Origin: Micromonospora sp. NBC_00421
GTDB lineage: Bacteria > Actinomycetota > Actinomycetes > Mycobacteriales > Micromonosporaceae
DNA: 64,000 bases
Assembly: GCF_036017915.1 (NCBI RefSeq)
Contig: NZ_CP107929.1
Coordinates: 5,708,001 to 5,772,000 of the forward strand
Direction of reading: 5' to 3'
The notes under the pieces were generated by a model that saw nothing but the letters and a program-made list of their open reading frames with translations, was not told the DNA's origin and searched no databases. Made by a program: the position numbers and the translations under genes. Positions 34,933 through 43,240 of the stretch are shown in pieces (position 1 is the first letter of the stretch; the number at the start of each line of letters is the position of its first letter).

Positions 34933-36060
34933 TCAGCCCTCCGCCGCACCGACCTCCCACGAGGGCACCGCCACCGTCACCCCGCTGCGCGGGCCGGTGT
35001 ACTCCATCAGGACCAGCGCGATGTCGTCGTCGAGCCGACCGTGCACCCACTCGACCAGGGCGGTCTCCAGCGAGGCCAGGCCGTCGCCGACGGTGCCGTG
35101 ACCGAGCAGCCGCCAGGCACGGTCGGCGGTCGGGAAGAACTCGCCGTCCCGCCGTGCCTCGCCGAGCCCGTCGGTGAAGAGCAGCAGCCGGTCCCCCGGC
35201 TCCAACCGCTCGACCCGGGGCCGGACCACCGGCATGAACCCCAGCGGGGGTGCCGGGGCGGGCGGCTCCAACGGGATCACCGCGCCCCGGCGCAGCAGCA
35301 GCGGTGCCGGATGGCCGCAGTTGACGATGGTAAGCGTTCCGCCGCGCTCCTCGACCACGGCCGCGGTGACGAAGTCCTCGTCACCCACGTTGCGGGCCAC
35401 CGCCCGGTCCAGGTCGGCCACCACCGCCCGCAGGTCGGGCCGCTCGTAGGCGACGTGCCGGTAGGAGCCGAGCACGATGCTGGCGAGCCGGACCGCGTCC
35501 AGCCCCTTGCCCCGCACGTCCCCGATGATCATGCGGACGCCGTACGGGGTGTCGATCGCCTCGTACAGGTCGCCACCGATCTCGGCGGTGGCCGTGGGAG
35601 AGATGTACCGGGCGGCCACCGCCAGGGTGCCGACCTGCGGGCCGAGCGGACGCAGCACTGCCTGCTGGGCCACCGAGGCCAACTTGGACAACTCGCCGAT
35701 CCGCTCGGCCTGCCCCTGCCGGACCGCCGCCACCCCGGCCGCCACCACCGTGGCGAAGGCGATCCCGACCAGGGCGACCGCCGTGGTCAGCGCCATCTCC
35801 GAGTCGGTGAGCGCGAAACCGGACCCGACCACCAGGGCGAGGAAGCCCACAGCGGTCACCGCCCGCCACGAGGCGAACCCGGCGGCCAGGATCGGCGCCA
35901 CCGTCATCAGCGCCACGTAGTGGACCGCCCAGCCGTCGGCCGCCTCGATCGCCGAGACGACCGCGAGCAGCCCGACGGCCGCGCCGACGCCGGCGCGGGA
36001 CCCGGGGCTCAGCGGGCCGCGGCCCGACTGGAAGGCATGTTTACGTACGTGGGACAGCAT
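34933..36060 (-). CDS. Membrane PP2C-type (SpoIIE domain) phosphatase
   Basis: The 375-residue protein has about four or five N-terminal membrane helices (AGVGAAVGLLAVVSAIEAAD through TAVALVGIAFATVVAAGVAA). A cytoplasmic SpoIIE-type serine phosphatase domain follows, with metal-binding Asp in AEIGGDLYEAID, in MIIGDVRGKGLDAVRLAS and in LLLFTDGLGEARRDGEFF. Such proteins usually dephosphorylate anti-sigma antagonists in stress pathways. No sensor (PAS/GAF) is seen. The ATG at 36060 is preferred over the GTG at 36099, giving a short basic head before the first helix. No anti-sigma partner is encoded nearby. Confidence 0.87.
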   Translation of the reverse strand: MLSHVRKHAFQSGRGPLSPGSRAGVGAAVGLLAVVSAIEAADGWAVHYVALMTVAPILAAGFASWRAVTAVGFLALVVGSGFALTDSEMALTTAVALVGIAFATVVAAGVAAVRQGQAERIGELSKLASVAQQAVLRPLGPQVGTLAVAARYISPTATAEIGGDLYEAIDTPYGVRMIIGDVRGKGLDAVRLASIVLGSYRHVAYERPDLRAVVADLDRAVARNVGDEDFVTAAVVEERGGTLTIVNCGHPAPLLLRRGAVIPLEPPAPAPPLGFMPVVRPRVERLEPGDRLLLFTDGLGEARRDGEFFPTADRAWRLLGHGTVGDGLASLETALVEWVHGRLDDDIALVLMEYTGPRSGVTVAVPSWEVGAAEG

Positions 36061-36147
36061 GCCTGATGGAACCGGACCGGAGAATGAACCTAGCCCCACG
36101 ATTGAGGATGTTCTGCCCGGCCGGACGGCCCGTGCCGCCGTTCGCCG

Positions 36148-36828
36148 TCAGCCGAGCACCTCGTACCTGACGGTCAGCTCACCCAGGTCGACCGAGGCGA
36201 TCGCGGCGAAGGCGGCCCGGGACAGGTCGATGCAACGCCCGTCGATGTACGGACCACGGTCGTTGATCCGTACGGTGACGGACTTGCCGTTGGCCGGGTT
36301 GGTGACCCGGACCCGGGTGTCGAACGGCAGGGTCTTGTGCGCGGCGGTCAACGCGTTCGGGTTGAAGCTCTCCCCGTTCGCGGTCAACTGGCCCTCGTCA
36401 TAGAAGGACGCACCGCAGGAACCACTGTCGACGACGTTGCTCTTCGGAGCTGCGGCCTTCTTGGTGGTGGCGGAGGGCTTGGGGGCGGCCGTACGCGGCT
36501 TGTTCCGGGACGCCGCCTGGGTCCGGGTCGCCCTCGGACTGGCGGTGACGGTCGGCGACGGGCTCGCGCTCGGGGAAGCGGTGGGACTCGGGCTCAGGCT
36601 CGGGGTCGGGGTCGGCGCGTCGGTGGTGACGGCGGCACTGGGCGTGACCGTGTCCACGACCACCGGGGCCGGCGCGTCGTCGGCGGTCAGCTGGACCGCG
36701 CCGACGGTGCCCCCGACGGCGAGCGCGACGCCGACCGCGGCGGTGGCGGCGATGCCGGCGGGCGAGGAGAAGATCCGGGTACGGGAATGCCTGCCAACCA
36801 CCGGCTCGGTCCTTTCGTATGCCTTCAT
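36148..36828 (-). CDS. RlpA-like double-psi beta-barrel protein
   Basis: The 226-residue protein has a short cytoplasmic head, one membrane helix ([21 protein letters not shown]), a long Pro/Thr/Ser linker ([20 protein letters not shown]), and a C-terminal double-psi barrel. The barrel shows [18 protein letters not shown], then [21 protein letters not shown] and [18 protein letters not shown]. This is the RlpA family; members bind or cleave denuded glycan strands at septa. The catalytic Asp of NDRGP is present. An outward wall-spanning role is inferred. The divergent phosphoribosyltransferase gene starts 158 bp away. Confidence 0.87.
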   Translation of the reverse strand: MKAYERTEPVVGRHSRTRIFSSPAGIAATAAVGVALAVGGTVGAVQLTADDAPAPVVVDTVTPSAAVTTDAPTPTPSLSPSPTASPSASPSPTVTASPRATRTQAASRNKPRTAAPKPSATTKKAAAPKSNVVDSGSCGASFYDEGQLTANGESFNPNALTAAHKTLPFDTRVRVTNPANGKSVTVRINDRGPYIDGRCIDLSRAAFAAIASVDLGELTVRYEVLG

Positions 36829-36985
36829 AACGGCTCGGACGGTAACGAGAGAAGCACTTCCGAAGTCAACGTGATCATGGTGTTATGGTGCGAATTGCAG
36901 TGATACGTCTGACCGATCGGCCGAGGTCCGCTGGACCGCACGGGCCAGAATGCCACCGTTGGCATTCAGCACCGAGGATGAGGGC

Positions 36986-37537
36986 ATGACCACCGAGCTG
37001 TGCAAGCGTCTGGTCGAGCTGTTCAACTGGGTCGATCCGGGGCCGGGCAGCAGCCACCTGGTCAGCGACACCTCCGGCTGGTGGCGGGCCCCCGACGTGC
37101 TCGCCGGGCTCGGTCCGGCGCTGGTCACGCCGTTCCGCGCCGCCCGCCCGACGGTCGTCGTCGCCCCCGCGGTGACCGGGCTGATGCTCGGGCCGCTCGC
37201 CGCGACCGCCCTCGGGGTCGGCTTCGTCCCGGCCCACAAACCCGGCGACGGAAGGCTCCCCGCCGCCCCGCTGACCTGGGCGCGGAGCCCGCCCGACTTC
37301 CGGGGCCGGCGGGTCGACCTGGCGGTACGCGACGACCGGCTCGGCGCGGGCGACCGGGTGCTCATGGTGGACGACTGGGTGGCCACCGGCGCCCAGGTGC
37401 GGGCCGTGCGGGACCTCTGCGTCGCCCGGGGCGCCCGCTGGATCGGCGTCGCCGCCGTGGTCGTCGACCTGCCCACCCCGGTCGCCACCGAACTGGGCGT
37501 ACGCGGCCTGCTCACCACCGACGACCTGCCCACCTGA
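36986..37537 (+). CDS. Phosphoribosyltransferase-family protein
   Basis: The 183-residue protein has the PRPP-binding motif VLMVDDWVATGAQVRAV near residue 130, preceded by a type I PRTase core (TVVVAPAVTGLMLGPLAATA). It most resembles adenine phosphoribosyltransferase-like proteins but is too divergent to name a base substrate. The ATG at 36986 gives a compact start (MTTELCKRLVELFNWV). It is convergent with the LLM oxidoreductase gene (18 bp apart). No purine gene is nearby. Confidence 0.8.
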   Translation: MTTELCKRLVELFNWVDPGPGSSHLVSDTSGWWRAPDVLAGLGPALVTPFRAARPTVVVAPAVTGLMLGPLAATALGVGFVPAHKPGDGRLPAAPLTWARSPPDFRGRRVDLAVRDDRLGAGDRVLMVDDWVATGAQVRAVRDLCVARGARWIGVAAVVVDLPTPVATELGVRGLLTTDDLPT

Positions 37538-37554
37538 CGGCGGGTGCCGGTCGG

Positions 37555-38436
37555 TCAGGGGGTGCGCAGCTCCGGCAGCAACCGGGTGGCGACGTCCGCC
37601 AGCACCGCCTCGTCACCGGCGTACCAGCTGCTGGCCCGGGGCCAGTGGGTGATCACGTCGGTGAACCCGAGCGCCGCCGCCCGCGCCACCTGCTCGGCGA
37701 AGAAGTCCGCGCTGCTCAGCGAGAAGACCGGCGCCGCGTCCAGGGAGAGGTAGCGGGGCAGGGTGGCCGGGTCACGACCGGCCTCGTCGAGGGTACGGTC
37801 CATCCGGGCGCAGAGCGTCGACACCCCGTCCCACCAGGCCGTCAGCTCCTCCTCACCGGTGCCGGTGGTGACCCAGCCCTGACCGAACCGGGAGACCAGC
37901 CGCATCGACCGGGGCCCGTTGGCGGCCACCACGAACGGCACCCGGGGCCGCTGCACGCAGCCGGGATTGTTACGGGCGTCGACGGCGCTGAACCAGTCGC
38001 CCCGCCAGGTCGTGCCGTCCTCACGCAGGATCAGGTCCAGCAGCTCGGTGAACTCGCCGAACCGGTCCACCCTCGGCCGGGGCGGCAGGGTCTCCCCGCC
38101 CAGCACGGCGGAGTCGAAGCCGATCCCACCCGCGCCGAGGCCCAGCAGCAGCCGCCCGTCGGAGACGTCGTCGAGGGTGGTGACCTGCCTGGCGAACGCC
38201 GCCGGATGCCGGAAGTTGGGCGAGGCGACCAGGGTGCCGAGCCGAATCCGGTCGGTCACCGTGGCGGCGGCGGTCAGCGTCGCCATCGAGTCGAACCAGG
38301 GACCGTCGACCAGGTCCCGCCAGCCCAGATGGTCGTACGTCCAGGCGTGGTCGAAGCCCCACTCGTCCACCTGCTGCCAGCGCCGACGCGACTCCGACCA
38401 GCGCTGGTCGGGAAGGATCACGATGCCAATCCGCAT
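37555..38436 (-). CDS. LLM-class F420-dependent oxidoreductase
   Basis: The 293-residue TIM-barrel enzyme starts MRIGIVILPDQRWSESRRRW. It has the luciferase-like family pattern: GFDHAWTYDHLGWRDL, then IRLGTLVASPNFRHPAAFAR, then DGRLLLGLGAGG. Actinobacterial members use F420 rather than FMN; the cofactor is inferred. The substrate is unknown. The ATG at 38436 is seven bases after a TACGCT -10 box on the minus strand (38444-38449), so the transcript is probably leaderless. Confidence 0.87.
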   Translation of the reverse strand: MRIGIVILPDQRWSESRRRWQQVDEWGFDHAWTYDHLGWRDLVDGPWFDSMATLTAAATVTDRIRLGTLVASPNFRHPAAFARQVTTLDDVSDGRLLLGLGAGGIGFDSAVLGGETLPPRPRVDRFGEFTELLDLILREDGTTWRGDWFSAVDARNNPGCVQRPRVPFVVAANGPRSMRLVSRFGQGWVTTGTGEEELTAWWDGVSTLCARMDRTLDEAGRDPATLPRYLSLDAAPVFSLSSADFFAEQVARAAALGFTDVITHWPRASSWYAGDEAVLADVATRLLPELRTP

Positions 38437-38546
38437 GATCACCAGCGTACGTCGCAGGGGCTGCCCCGCGGCCGGTCGATCCCGCGCGGCGGTTTCCCGT
38501 TGGTAGGTAGCGGCGCCTTCCGTCGGGTAGGTGGAGGTTCCCCGCG

Positions 38547-38666
38547 TCAATCACGCCGAAGCTGGTCGTCGGCCGACGACAGGGCCTCCACGCGTTCGTC
38601 CTGTACCTGGATCTCCTGCCTGGACCGGTGTGCACCAGGGTTGTAGATCTCGTCGATGGGGCCCAT
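38547..38666 (-). CDS. Small DUF6191-like protein
   Basis: A 39-residue frame starting MGPIDEIYNPGAHRSRQEIQ ends in a charged tail (QDERVEALSSADDQLRRD). The FNP/YNPGAHRxRxE motif is typical of short actinobacterial DUF6191-like proteins, which often begin with a membrane helix. The same frame is open upstream to 38816, and a hydrophobic VVIFACWPCV lies there, so the true start may be further out. A GCGAGG stretch precedes the chosen ATG. Moderate confidence that this is a real gene. Confidence 0.45.
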   Translation of the reverse strand: MGPIDEIYNPGAHRSRQEIQVQDERVEALSSADDQLRRD

Positions 38667-38818
38667 CAACCTCGCGCCCACGCCGCTACGCCGGACACAA
38701 GGCCAGCAGGCGAAGATGACTACCGGCCCTGCCGACCAGGGGGCGTCACCCGCCCCGCTCGCCGGTCCGTACTGGCACACCAATGCCTCGATGCGCCCTG
38801 GTTGACCTCGGAACATCG

Positions 38819-38856
38819 AAGGCCCTGCCCAGGATTCGGGTCCTGATCAGGGCCTT
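38819..38856 (-). terminator. Terminator after tRNA-Gly
   Basis: AAGGCCCTG (38819-38827) and CAGGGCCTT (38848-38856) pair over 9 bp, immediately downstream of the tRNA on the minus strand. Confidence 0.7.
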
Positions 38857-38861
38857 CGTGG

Positions 38862-38935
38862 TGGAGCGGGTGACGGGAATCGAACCCGCACTGTCAGCTT
38901 GGGAAGCTGATGTTCTGCCATTGAACTACACCCGC
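38862..38935 (-). tRNA. tRNA-Gly (anticodon CCC)
   Basis: The 74-nt cloverleaf is complete. The acceptor GCGGGTG pairs with CACCCGC, the D arm is GTTCAATGGCAGAAC, and the anticodon stem TCAGC/GCTGA holds loop TTCCCAA. The T arm is GCGGG-TTCGATT-CCCGT. The 3' CCA is encoded. The anticodon CCC reads GGG. Confidence 0.95.
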
Positions 38936-39169
38936 GAGCGGCATCACTGTACCTGAAGTGACCGGACCCGCGCACCCTGGCACCCCCGCGCGTCTCCGGC
39001 GACGGAGTGTCATCGCATCGCCACCACCTGCACGAACGAAACGGTCAGATGTTTCACAGAAGCAACTTAGGGACGTTCTCAAACGTGTCGATCAGTTGTA
39101 ACGTCACCCCCACGTTCACGACCTCGGTGCGACATACCCCCTGTCACACCGCCAGAAAGAGGTGGGCCC
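38936..39169. other. Intergenic region upstream of metalloprotease
   Basis: This AT-richer stretch should hold the promoters of the minus-strand tRNA-Gly and the metalloprotease gene. An ACGTT-CTCA-AACGT inverted repeat lies at 39073-39086, with further ACGT cores downstream. No ORF is credible. Confidence 0.4.
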
Positions 39170-40207
39170 ATGGGACTGCGTCCCAACCTGCTGACCCGGC
39201 GTGCCGCCGGTGTCGCATCGACGACCTTCGCGCTGCTGTTGAGCACCGCTGCGGTGGGCGTCGTACCTGCGGCTTCCGCGTACTCCGCAGCTCCCGGCAG
39301 CGCCTCCTGCGCAGAGCCGACCGACGTCCACGCGGACGTCCACTCCGACGCGCGTGTCCGCGGTGGTGGCAAGAAGGCCGCCCACAAGCGGCACGACCCG
39401 AACGAGCTGACCGCCGAGCAGGTCCAGACGCGGGAGGCGGACTTCACCGCGGCCCTGCGTACCAGCACGCTGCGGTCGAAGTCCAGCATCCGCACCGGCT
39501 CCACCGAGGGCAGGACGGTCGCGCTGGCCCCGATCTCCGTTCCGGTGGTCGTGCACGTGATCCAGCGGGACAGCACCCGGGCCGGCGGCAACATCCCCGA
39601 CTCGCTGATCAACGCGCAGATCAACGTGCTCAACCAGGCGTACGGCGGTGCCACCGGCGGGGTGGCCACCGGCTTCACGTTCCAGCTCCAGAAGATCAAC
39701 CGGGTCACCAACGCCTCCTGGTACCCGATCGTGCAGGGCTCCACGGCCGAGCGGCAGATGAAGACCTCGCTGCGCACCGGCGGCAAGAACACCCTCAACA
39801 TCTACCTGGGCGAGCTGAGCGACGACCTGCTCGGCTGGGCGACCTTCCCCAAGCGCACCCTCGACGTGATGGACGGCGTCGTGGTGCTCGGCGAGTCACT
39901 GCCGAACGGTGCGGCCACCAACTACAACCAGGGTGACACCGGCACCCACGAGGTCGGCCACTGGCTGAACCTCTACCACACCTTCCAGGGTGGCTGCTCC
40001 GGCTCGGGCGACAGCGTGTCGGACACCCCGGCCGAGCGCGAGCCGGCCTTCGAGTGCCCGACCGGCCGGGACACCTGCACCGCCACCGGCAAGGACCCGA
40101 TCACCAACTTCATGGACTACACCTACGACTCGTGCATGTACCAGTTCACCGCCGGCCAGGCCAGCCGCATGGTGAACGCCTGGACCGCCTACCGGGCAGC
40201 CGCCTGA
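39170..40207 (+). CDS. Secreted zinc metalloprotease, M43/pappalysin-like
   Basis: The 345-residue protein has a signal peptide (AAGVASTTFALLLSTAAVGV, cut after ASA), a basic propeptide-like region (about 40-115), and a catalytic domain. The zinc motif is GTHEVGHWLNLYHTFQGGC (HExxHxxxxxH), followed by a Met-turn candidate in ITNFMDYTYDSCMYQFT. Paired Cys around the active site (GGCSGSG, FECPTGRDTC) are typical of secreted members. It is an extracellular protease. The ATG at 39170 follows AGAAAGAGG. It stands alone, ended by a strong terminator. Confidence 0.9.
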   Translation: MGLRPNLLTRRAAGVASTTFALLLSTAAVGVVPAASAYSAAPGSASCAEPTDVHADVHSDARVRGGGKKAAHKRHDPNELTAEQVQTREADFTAALRTSTLRSKSSIRTGSTEGRTVALAPISVPVVVHVIQRDSTRAGGNIPDSLINAQINVLNQAYGGATGGVATGFTFQLQKINRVTNASWYPIVQGSTAERQMKTSLRTGGKNTLNIYLGELSDDLLGWATFPKRTLDVMDGVVVLGESLPNGAATNYNQGDTGTHEVGHWLNLYHTFQGGCSGSGDSVSDTPAEREPAFECPTGRDTCTATGKDPITNFMDYTYDSCMYQFTAGQASRMVNAWTAYRAAA

Positions 40208-40234
40208 CCGGCACCCGGTACACACGACACGACA

Positions 40235-40270
40235 GTGCCGGCTCCGTCCTTTCCCGGACGGGGCCGGCAC
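40235..40270. terminator. Terminator after metalloprotease gene
   Basis: GTGCCGGCTCCGTCC and its near-complement ending GGGGCCGGCAC form a long stem (one wobble) with a short loop. It lies between the protease gene (plus) and the PPOX gene (minus) and can serve both. Confidence 0.85.
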
Positions 40271-40284
40271 CGTCGTTTGCAGGC

Positions 40285-40839
40285 TCAGGCAGCGGTACGG
40301 CGGGTGTCGAACCCGTGCCGCCCGTGGCGGGACGGCCGCTGGTCGGGTACGCCCGTGACCGCGGGCCGACCCGCCGCAGGATCCAGCCAGACCTGCACGG
40401 TGGAGGGCTTTCCGTCGGGGCTCGACAGACCACCGTGGTCACGGCGGGTGAGCATGGCGACGTCCACGCTGAACTCGAAGAGCCGCCAGTCGACCCGGGG
40501 TGCGGCCCGGCCGATCGCGGCCACCAGCTCCACCCGCGCCGGGTCGGTCACCGGCTCGGCCCGGCCTGTCACGTACGCCTCGTCGTCGGTCTCCTCCGAC
40601 GGGAACGAGTGGAGCGCGTAGCGGCCGTCGCGTTCGAGGTCACGACGCTTGGGCGAGTCGACGACGAAGCAGAAGAGCCCGCCGTCGGTGACCAGCGGGC
40701 AGACCGGGTGGACCCGGGGGCCGCCGTCGGCACGGACAGTGGCCAGGTAGCCGAAGCCCGGCCCGTACTGCTGGAGGAGAAGGCGGATCCCGTCGGCGAG
40801 TCGGGGCTCGTCGGCGGCGAATGCGGACCAGGATGCCAT
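40285..40839 (-). CDS. Pyridoxamine-phosphate-oxidase-like split-barrel protein
   Basis: The 184-residue protein is of the PPOX/split-barrel flavin-binding family. GFGYLATVRADGGPRVHPVC and the GLFCFVVDSPKRRDLERDGR segment are typical, and RYALHSFPSEETDDEAYVTG follows. Members bind FMN, F420 or haem; the ligand here is unknown. The ATG at 40839 is six bases after a TAGGGT -10 box (leaderless). An SOS-box-like sequence overlaps the promoter, suggesting DNA-damage control. Confidence 0.83.
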   Translation of the reverse strand: MASWSAFAADEPRLADGIRLLLQQYGPGFGYLATVRADGGPRVHPVCPLVTDGGLFCFVVDSPKRRDLERDGRYALHSFPSEETDDEAYVTGRAEPVTDPARVELVAAIGRAAPRVDWRLFEFSVDVAMLTRRDHGGLSSPDGKPSTVQVWLDPAAGRPAVTGVPDQRPSRHGRHGFDTRRTAA

Positions 40840-40851
40840 GCCGTAACCCTA

Positions 40852-40867
40852 TCGAACAGGCGTTCTA
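40852..40867. promoter_or_regulatory. LexA/SOS-box-like site at PPOX promoter
   Basis: TCGAACAGGCGTTCTA matches the actinobacterial LexA consensus TCGAAC-N4-GTTCGA at 11 of 12 defined bases. It sits between the predicted -35 and -10 of the minus-strand PPOX gene, an ideal place for repression. Confidence 0.5.
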
Positions 40868-41243
40868 AAATCAGTCCGACACGCAGGTGGAAAGGCCCCT
40901 CTTTGGCCGGGCTGCCGGTCCCGCCCGGACCGCACCGGGCCGAGGGCACGGGCGACGCGACCATCCCCGGGCCGGGGTAGACGGGCGACCACGCTGGGTC
41001 ACCAGTTCGCCCTCAGGCCGCGGTACGCGGCAGCCTTGGTGAATCGTCTACGTCATCAGTTCGACAGCGGCCGGACCAGTATCTCGTCCCGCCCCGACGA
41101 TCCGGGCGAGCAGCACCCTGGACACCTCCAGCCCACCCCACCGCCGCGCCTCGGCCCCGACGAGCCCGCCCCGCCCTCGTACCCCCTCGGCAGCCGGGGC
41201 GGGCGTCGACGGCCCGGCCGGCGGGTCGGGCCGGGACGCTCGA
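40868..41243. other. Intergenic region between PPOX and dcd
   Basis: About 375 bp with no recognisable gene, hairpin or repeat. Open frames here have poor coding bias. Only the dcd -10 box at its right end is clear. Confidence 0.4.
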
Positions 41244-41249
41244 TATGGT
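41244..41249 (+). promoter_or_regulatory. dcd -10 box (leaderless)
   Basis: TATGGT lies exactly six bases before the dcd ATG, the spacing of a leaderless transcript. Confidence 0.5.
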
Positions 41250-41255
41250 GGTCCG

Positions 41256-41834
41256 ATGCTGCTCTCCGACCGGGACCTGGTCTCCGAGATCAAGGCGGGC
41301 GCGCTGGCGCTGGCGCCGTTCGAGCCGAGTCTGGTGCAGCCGTCCAGCATCGACGTGCGTCTCGACAAGCTGTTCCGGGTCTTCAACAACCACCTCTACA
41401 CCCACATCGACCCGGCCGTGCAACAGGACGACCTGACGTCGATGGTCGAGGTGCCGGCGGGCGAGCCGTTCGTGCTGCACCCGGGTGAGTTCGTGCTCGC
41501 CTCCACGCTCGAGGTCATCTCGCTCGGCGACCAGCTCGCCGGCCGGCTGGAGGGCAAGTCGAGCCTGGGTCGGCTGGGCCTGCTCACCCACTCGACCGCC
41601 GGTTTCATCGATCCGGGCTTCTCCGGCCACGTCACGCTGGAGCTGTCGAACGTGGCCAACCTGCCGATCACGCTCTGGCCGGGCATGAAGATCGGCCAGC
41701 TCTGCATCTTCCGACTCTCCTCGCCGGCCGAGCACCCCTACGGCTCCGAGGTCTACGGGTCGCGCTACCAGGGTCAGCGCGGGCCGACCCAGAGCCGGTC
41801 CTGGCAGAACTGGCGCACCTGGCCGACCCGCTGA
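41256..41834 (+). CDS. dcd: dCTP deaminase
   Basis: The 192-residue enzyme starts [20 protein letters not shown] and carries the family blocks [54 protein letters not shown] and [11 protein letters not shown]. It makes dUTP from dCTP, feeding thymidylate synthesis; actinobacterial members are often bifunctional deaminase/dUTPases. Length is normal. It is probably leaderless and ends at a terminator shared with the P60 gene. Confidence 0.96.
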   Translation: MLLSDRDLVSEIKAGALALAPFEPSLVQPSSIDVRLDKLFRVFNNHLYTHIDPAVQQDDLTSMVEVPAGEPFVLHPGEFVLASTLEVISLGDQLAGRLEGKSSLGRLGLLTHSTAGFIDPGFSGHVTLELSNVANLPITLWPGMKIGQLCIFRLSSPAEHPYGSEVYGSRYQGQRGPTQSRSWQNWRTWPTR

Positions 41835-41859
41835 GCGCACCCTGACCGGGGGCACGCCA

Positions 41860-41887
41860 CGTCCGGGCCCTGGCGGGGGCCCGGACG
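41860..41887. terminator. Convergent terminator dcd / P60-1
   Basis: CGTCCGGGCCC and GGGCCCGGACG form an 11-bp perfect stem with a 6-nt loop between the two convergent genes. Confidence 0.9.
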
Positions 41888-41896
41888 CGAGTGGGA

Positions 41897-42937
41897 TCAG
41901 CCGGGGCGGCCGTAGCTGTGGACCGGTCCGTCGTCTACCCGCTTCATCTTGATCGGCTGACCTGACTGCGACGCGTGCACGACCCAGCCGTCCCCGACGT
42001 ACATCCCGACGTGGTGCAGGTCGGCGTAGTAGAAGACCAGGTCGCCGGGGCGCAGGTCGGCCCGGCTCACCCGGTCGGTCACCTGGCGCTGCTGCCGGGC
42101 GTTGTGCGGCAGCGACACCCCGGCCTTCGACCAGGCGGCCATGGTGAGCCCGGAGCAGTCGAAGTTGTTCGGGCCGGCCGCACCCCACACGTACAGCTTG
42201 CCGATCTGGGCGCAGGCGAACTTGACTGCTGTGCCGGCCGGGCCACCGGGGTAGCCGGCCGGGCACGGGGCCGGGCGCAGCGGCCCGCCGCCGCCGTTGC
42301 CGTAGACCGTGAGGCGCAGCTTCTGCAACCTGTCGATCTCGGTGTTGATCTGCTTCTTCTTCGCCGCCAGCTGGGCTTCGGTACGGGTCAGCTGGACGAC
42401 CATCTCGTCCAACGGCGCCTTGGTCGCGGCCAGTTCGTCGCGCAGTTCGGCGACGGCCCGCACCTCGCGCTGCTGGCGGCTGGCGAAGCGGTCCAGCAAC
42501 CCCAGCTGCTCGACCACCTGGCTCGGGTCGTGGCTGCCCAGCAGGGCGTTGACAGTGGACATGTTCTCGCCCTTGTACGCCTGGACGGCGAGGCCGCTGA
42601 CCTGGTTCATCGCCTGGTCGACCCGGCGCTGCAACGGCGCGATCCGCTTGCCGAGCGCGTCGGCCTGGCGGCGCTTGGCGGCGAGGTCGGCGCGGGTGGC
42701 GTTGTGTTGCTCGATGACGGGTTCGAGCTTGTTCCAGTCCTGGTCGATCTGTCGTTCGATCTCGGCGACCGAGGGGTCGGCGTGGACGGGCGTGGCGCCA
42801 CCGGTCAGCACGACCAGGGCAGCGGTCAGGGCGGTGAGAGTCGTGGTGAAGCGGGACCAGCGTGGGCGCGGCGCGACCGTCTCCCGGACGACCTGGGTCG
42901 ACCGGCGCGACGGTGGCCGCGGGGCATGGTGTGCCAC
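41897..42937 (-). CDS. Secreted NlpC/P60 peptidoglycan endopeptidase (P60-1, RipA-like)
   Basis: The 346-residue protein has a signal peptide (TTTLTALTAALVVLTGGA, cut after VHA), a long coiled coil (about 55-200; EIERQIDQDWNKLEPVIEQH), a Gly-rich hinge, and a C-terminal NlpC/P60 domain. The catalytic Cys is in NNFDCSGLTMAAW, with His in ADLHHVGMYVG and in VVHAS. It cuts wall stem peptides; the coiled coil resembles RipA's self-inhibitory region. The GTG at 42937 follows GAAGGAG at 11 bases. A c-di-AMP riboswitch lies in its leader. A close paralogue is encoded just upstream. Confidence 0.92.
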   Translation of the reverse strand: MAHHAPRPPSRRSTQVVRETVAPRPRWSRFTTTLTALTAALVVLTGGATPVHADPSVAEIERQIDQDWNKLEPVIEQHNATRADLAAKRRQADALGKRIAPLQRRVDQAMNQVSGLAVQAYKGENMSTVNALLGSHDPSQVVEQLGLLDRFASRQQREVRAVAELRDELAATKAPLDEMVVQLTRTEAQLAAKKKQINTEIDRLQKLRLTVYGNGGGGPLRPAPCPAGYPGGPAGTAVKFACAQIGKLYVWGAAGPNNFDCSGLTMAAWSKAGVSLPHNARQQRQVTDRVSRADLRPGDLVFYYADLHHVGMYVGDGWVVHASQSGQPIKMKRVDDGPVHSYGRPG

Positions 42938-42960
42938 CGAGCTCGGGGCTCCTTCTTCCT

Positions 42961-43080
42961 CGACCGCCTACCGGGTTAGCTGACGGGTTCGGGCGGGAAG
43001 GGAGCGCCCTACCGCGGTGGTCGCGGATTCACCCCGGCGTACCTGGGTCCCCGGCTCGCCCGGAGGCGACTCGGCGGTGC
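42961..43080 (-). ncRNA. c-di-AMP riboswitch (ydaO-yuaA type) controlling P60-1
   Basis: Read on the minus strand, the conserved segments occur in the right order: GGGGACCCA, then GGGGTGAATCC, then a GGTAGGG joint, then CCCGAACCCG, then TCAGCTAACC. A closing helix pairs ACCGCC near the 5' end with GGCGGT at the 3' end. The start codon is only 24 nt beyond, so ligand-dependent control may act on the ribosome-binding site. This class typically controls wall hydrolases in actinobacteria. Confidence 0.88.
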
Positions 43081-43197
43081 CGGCCGACGCCACCCCGGGT
43101 GGGGCGGACCTGATGCCGACCGACGATTGACCAGAGTAGAGACGGTCGTTATCGATCCGCAACCCGCCGGGCCGGCACACTCTCCGTCCGGAAGCAC

Positions 43198-43229
43198 GCA
43201 ACCCCCGGCCCGTCGGGGCCGGGGGTTGC
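43198..43229 (-). terminator. Terminator after P60-2
   Basis: GCAACCCCCGGCCC and its exact complement form a 14-bp stem with a GTCG loop, 11 bp after the stop of the upstream P60 gene. Confidence 0.93.
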
Positions 43230-43240
43230 GTCTGCGCTGG

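Noticed and set aside
38628..38846. Plus-strand open frame of 72 codons near tRNA-Gly
   Set aside because: It has no ribosome-binding site or domain, runs into the tRNA terminator, and opposes a frame with a recognisable YNPGAHR motif.
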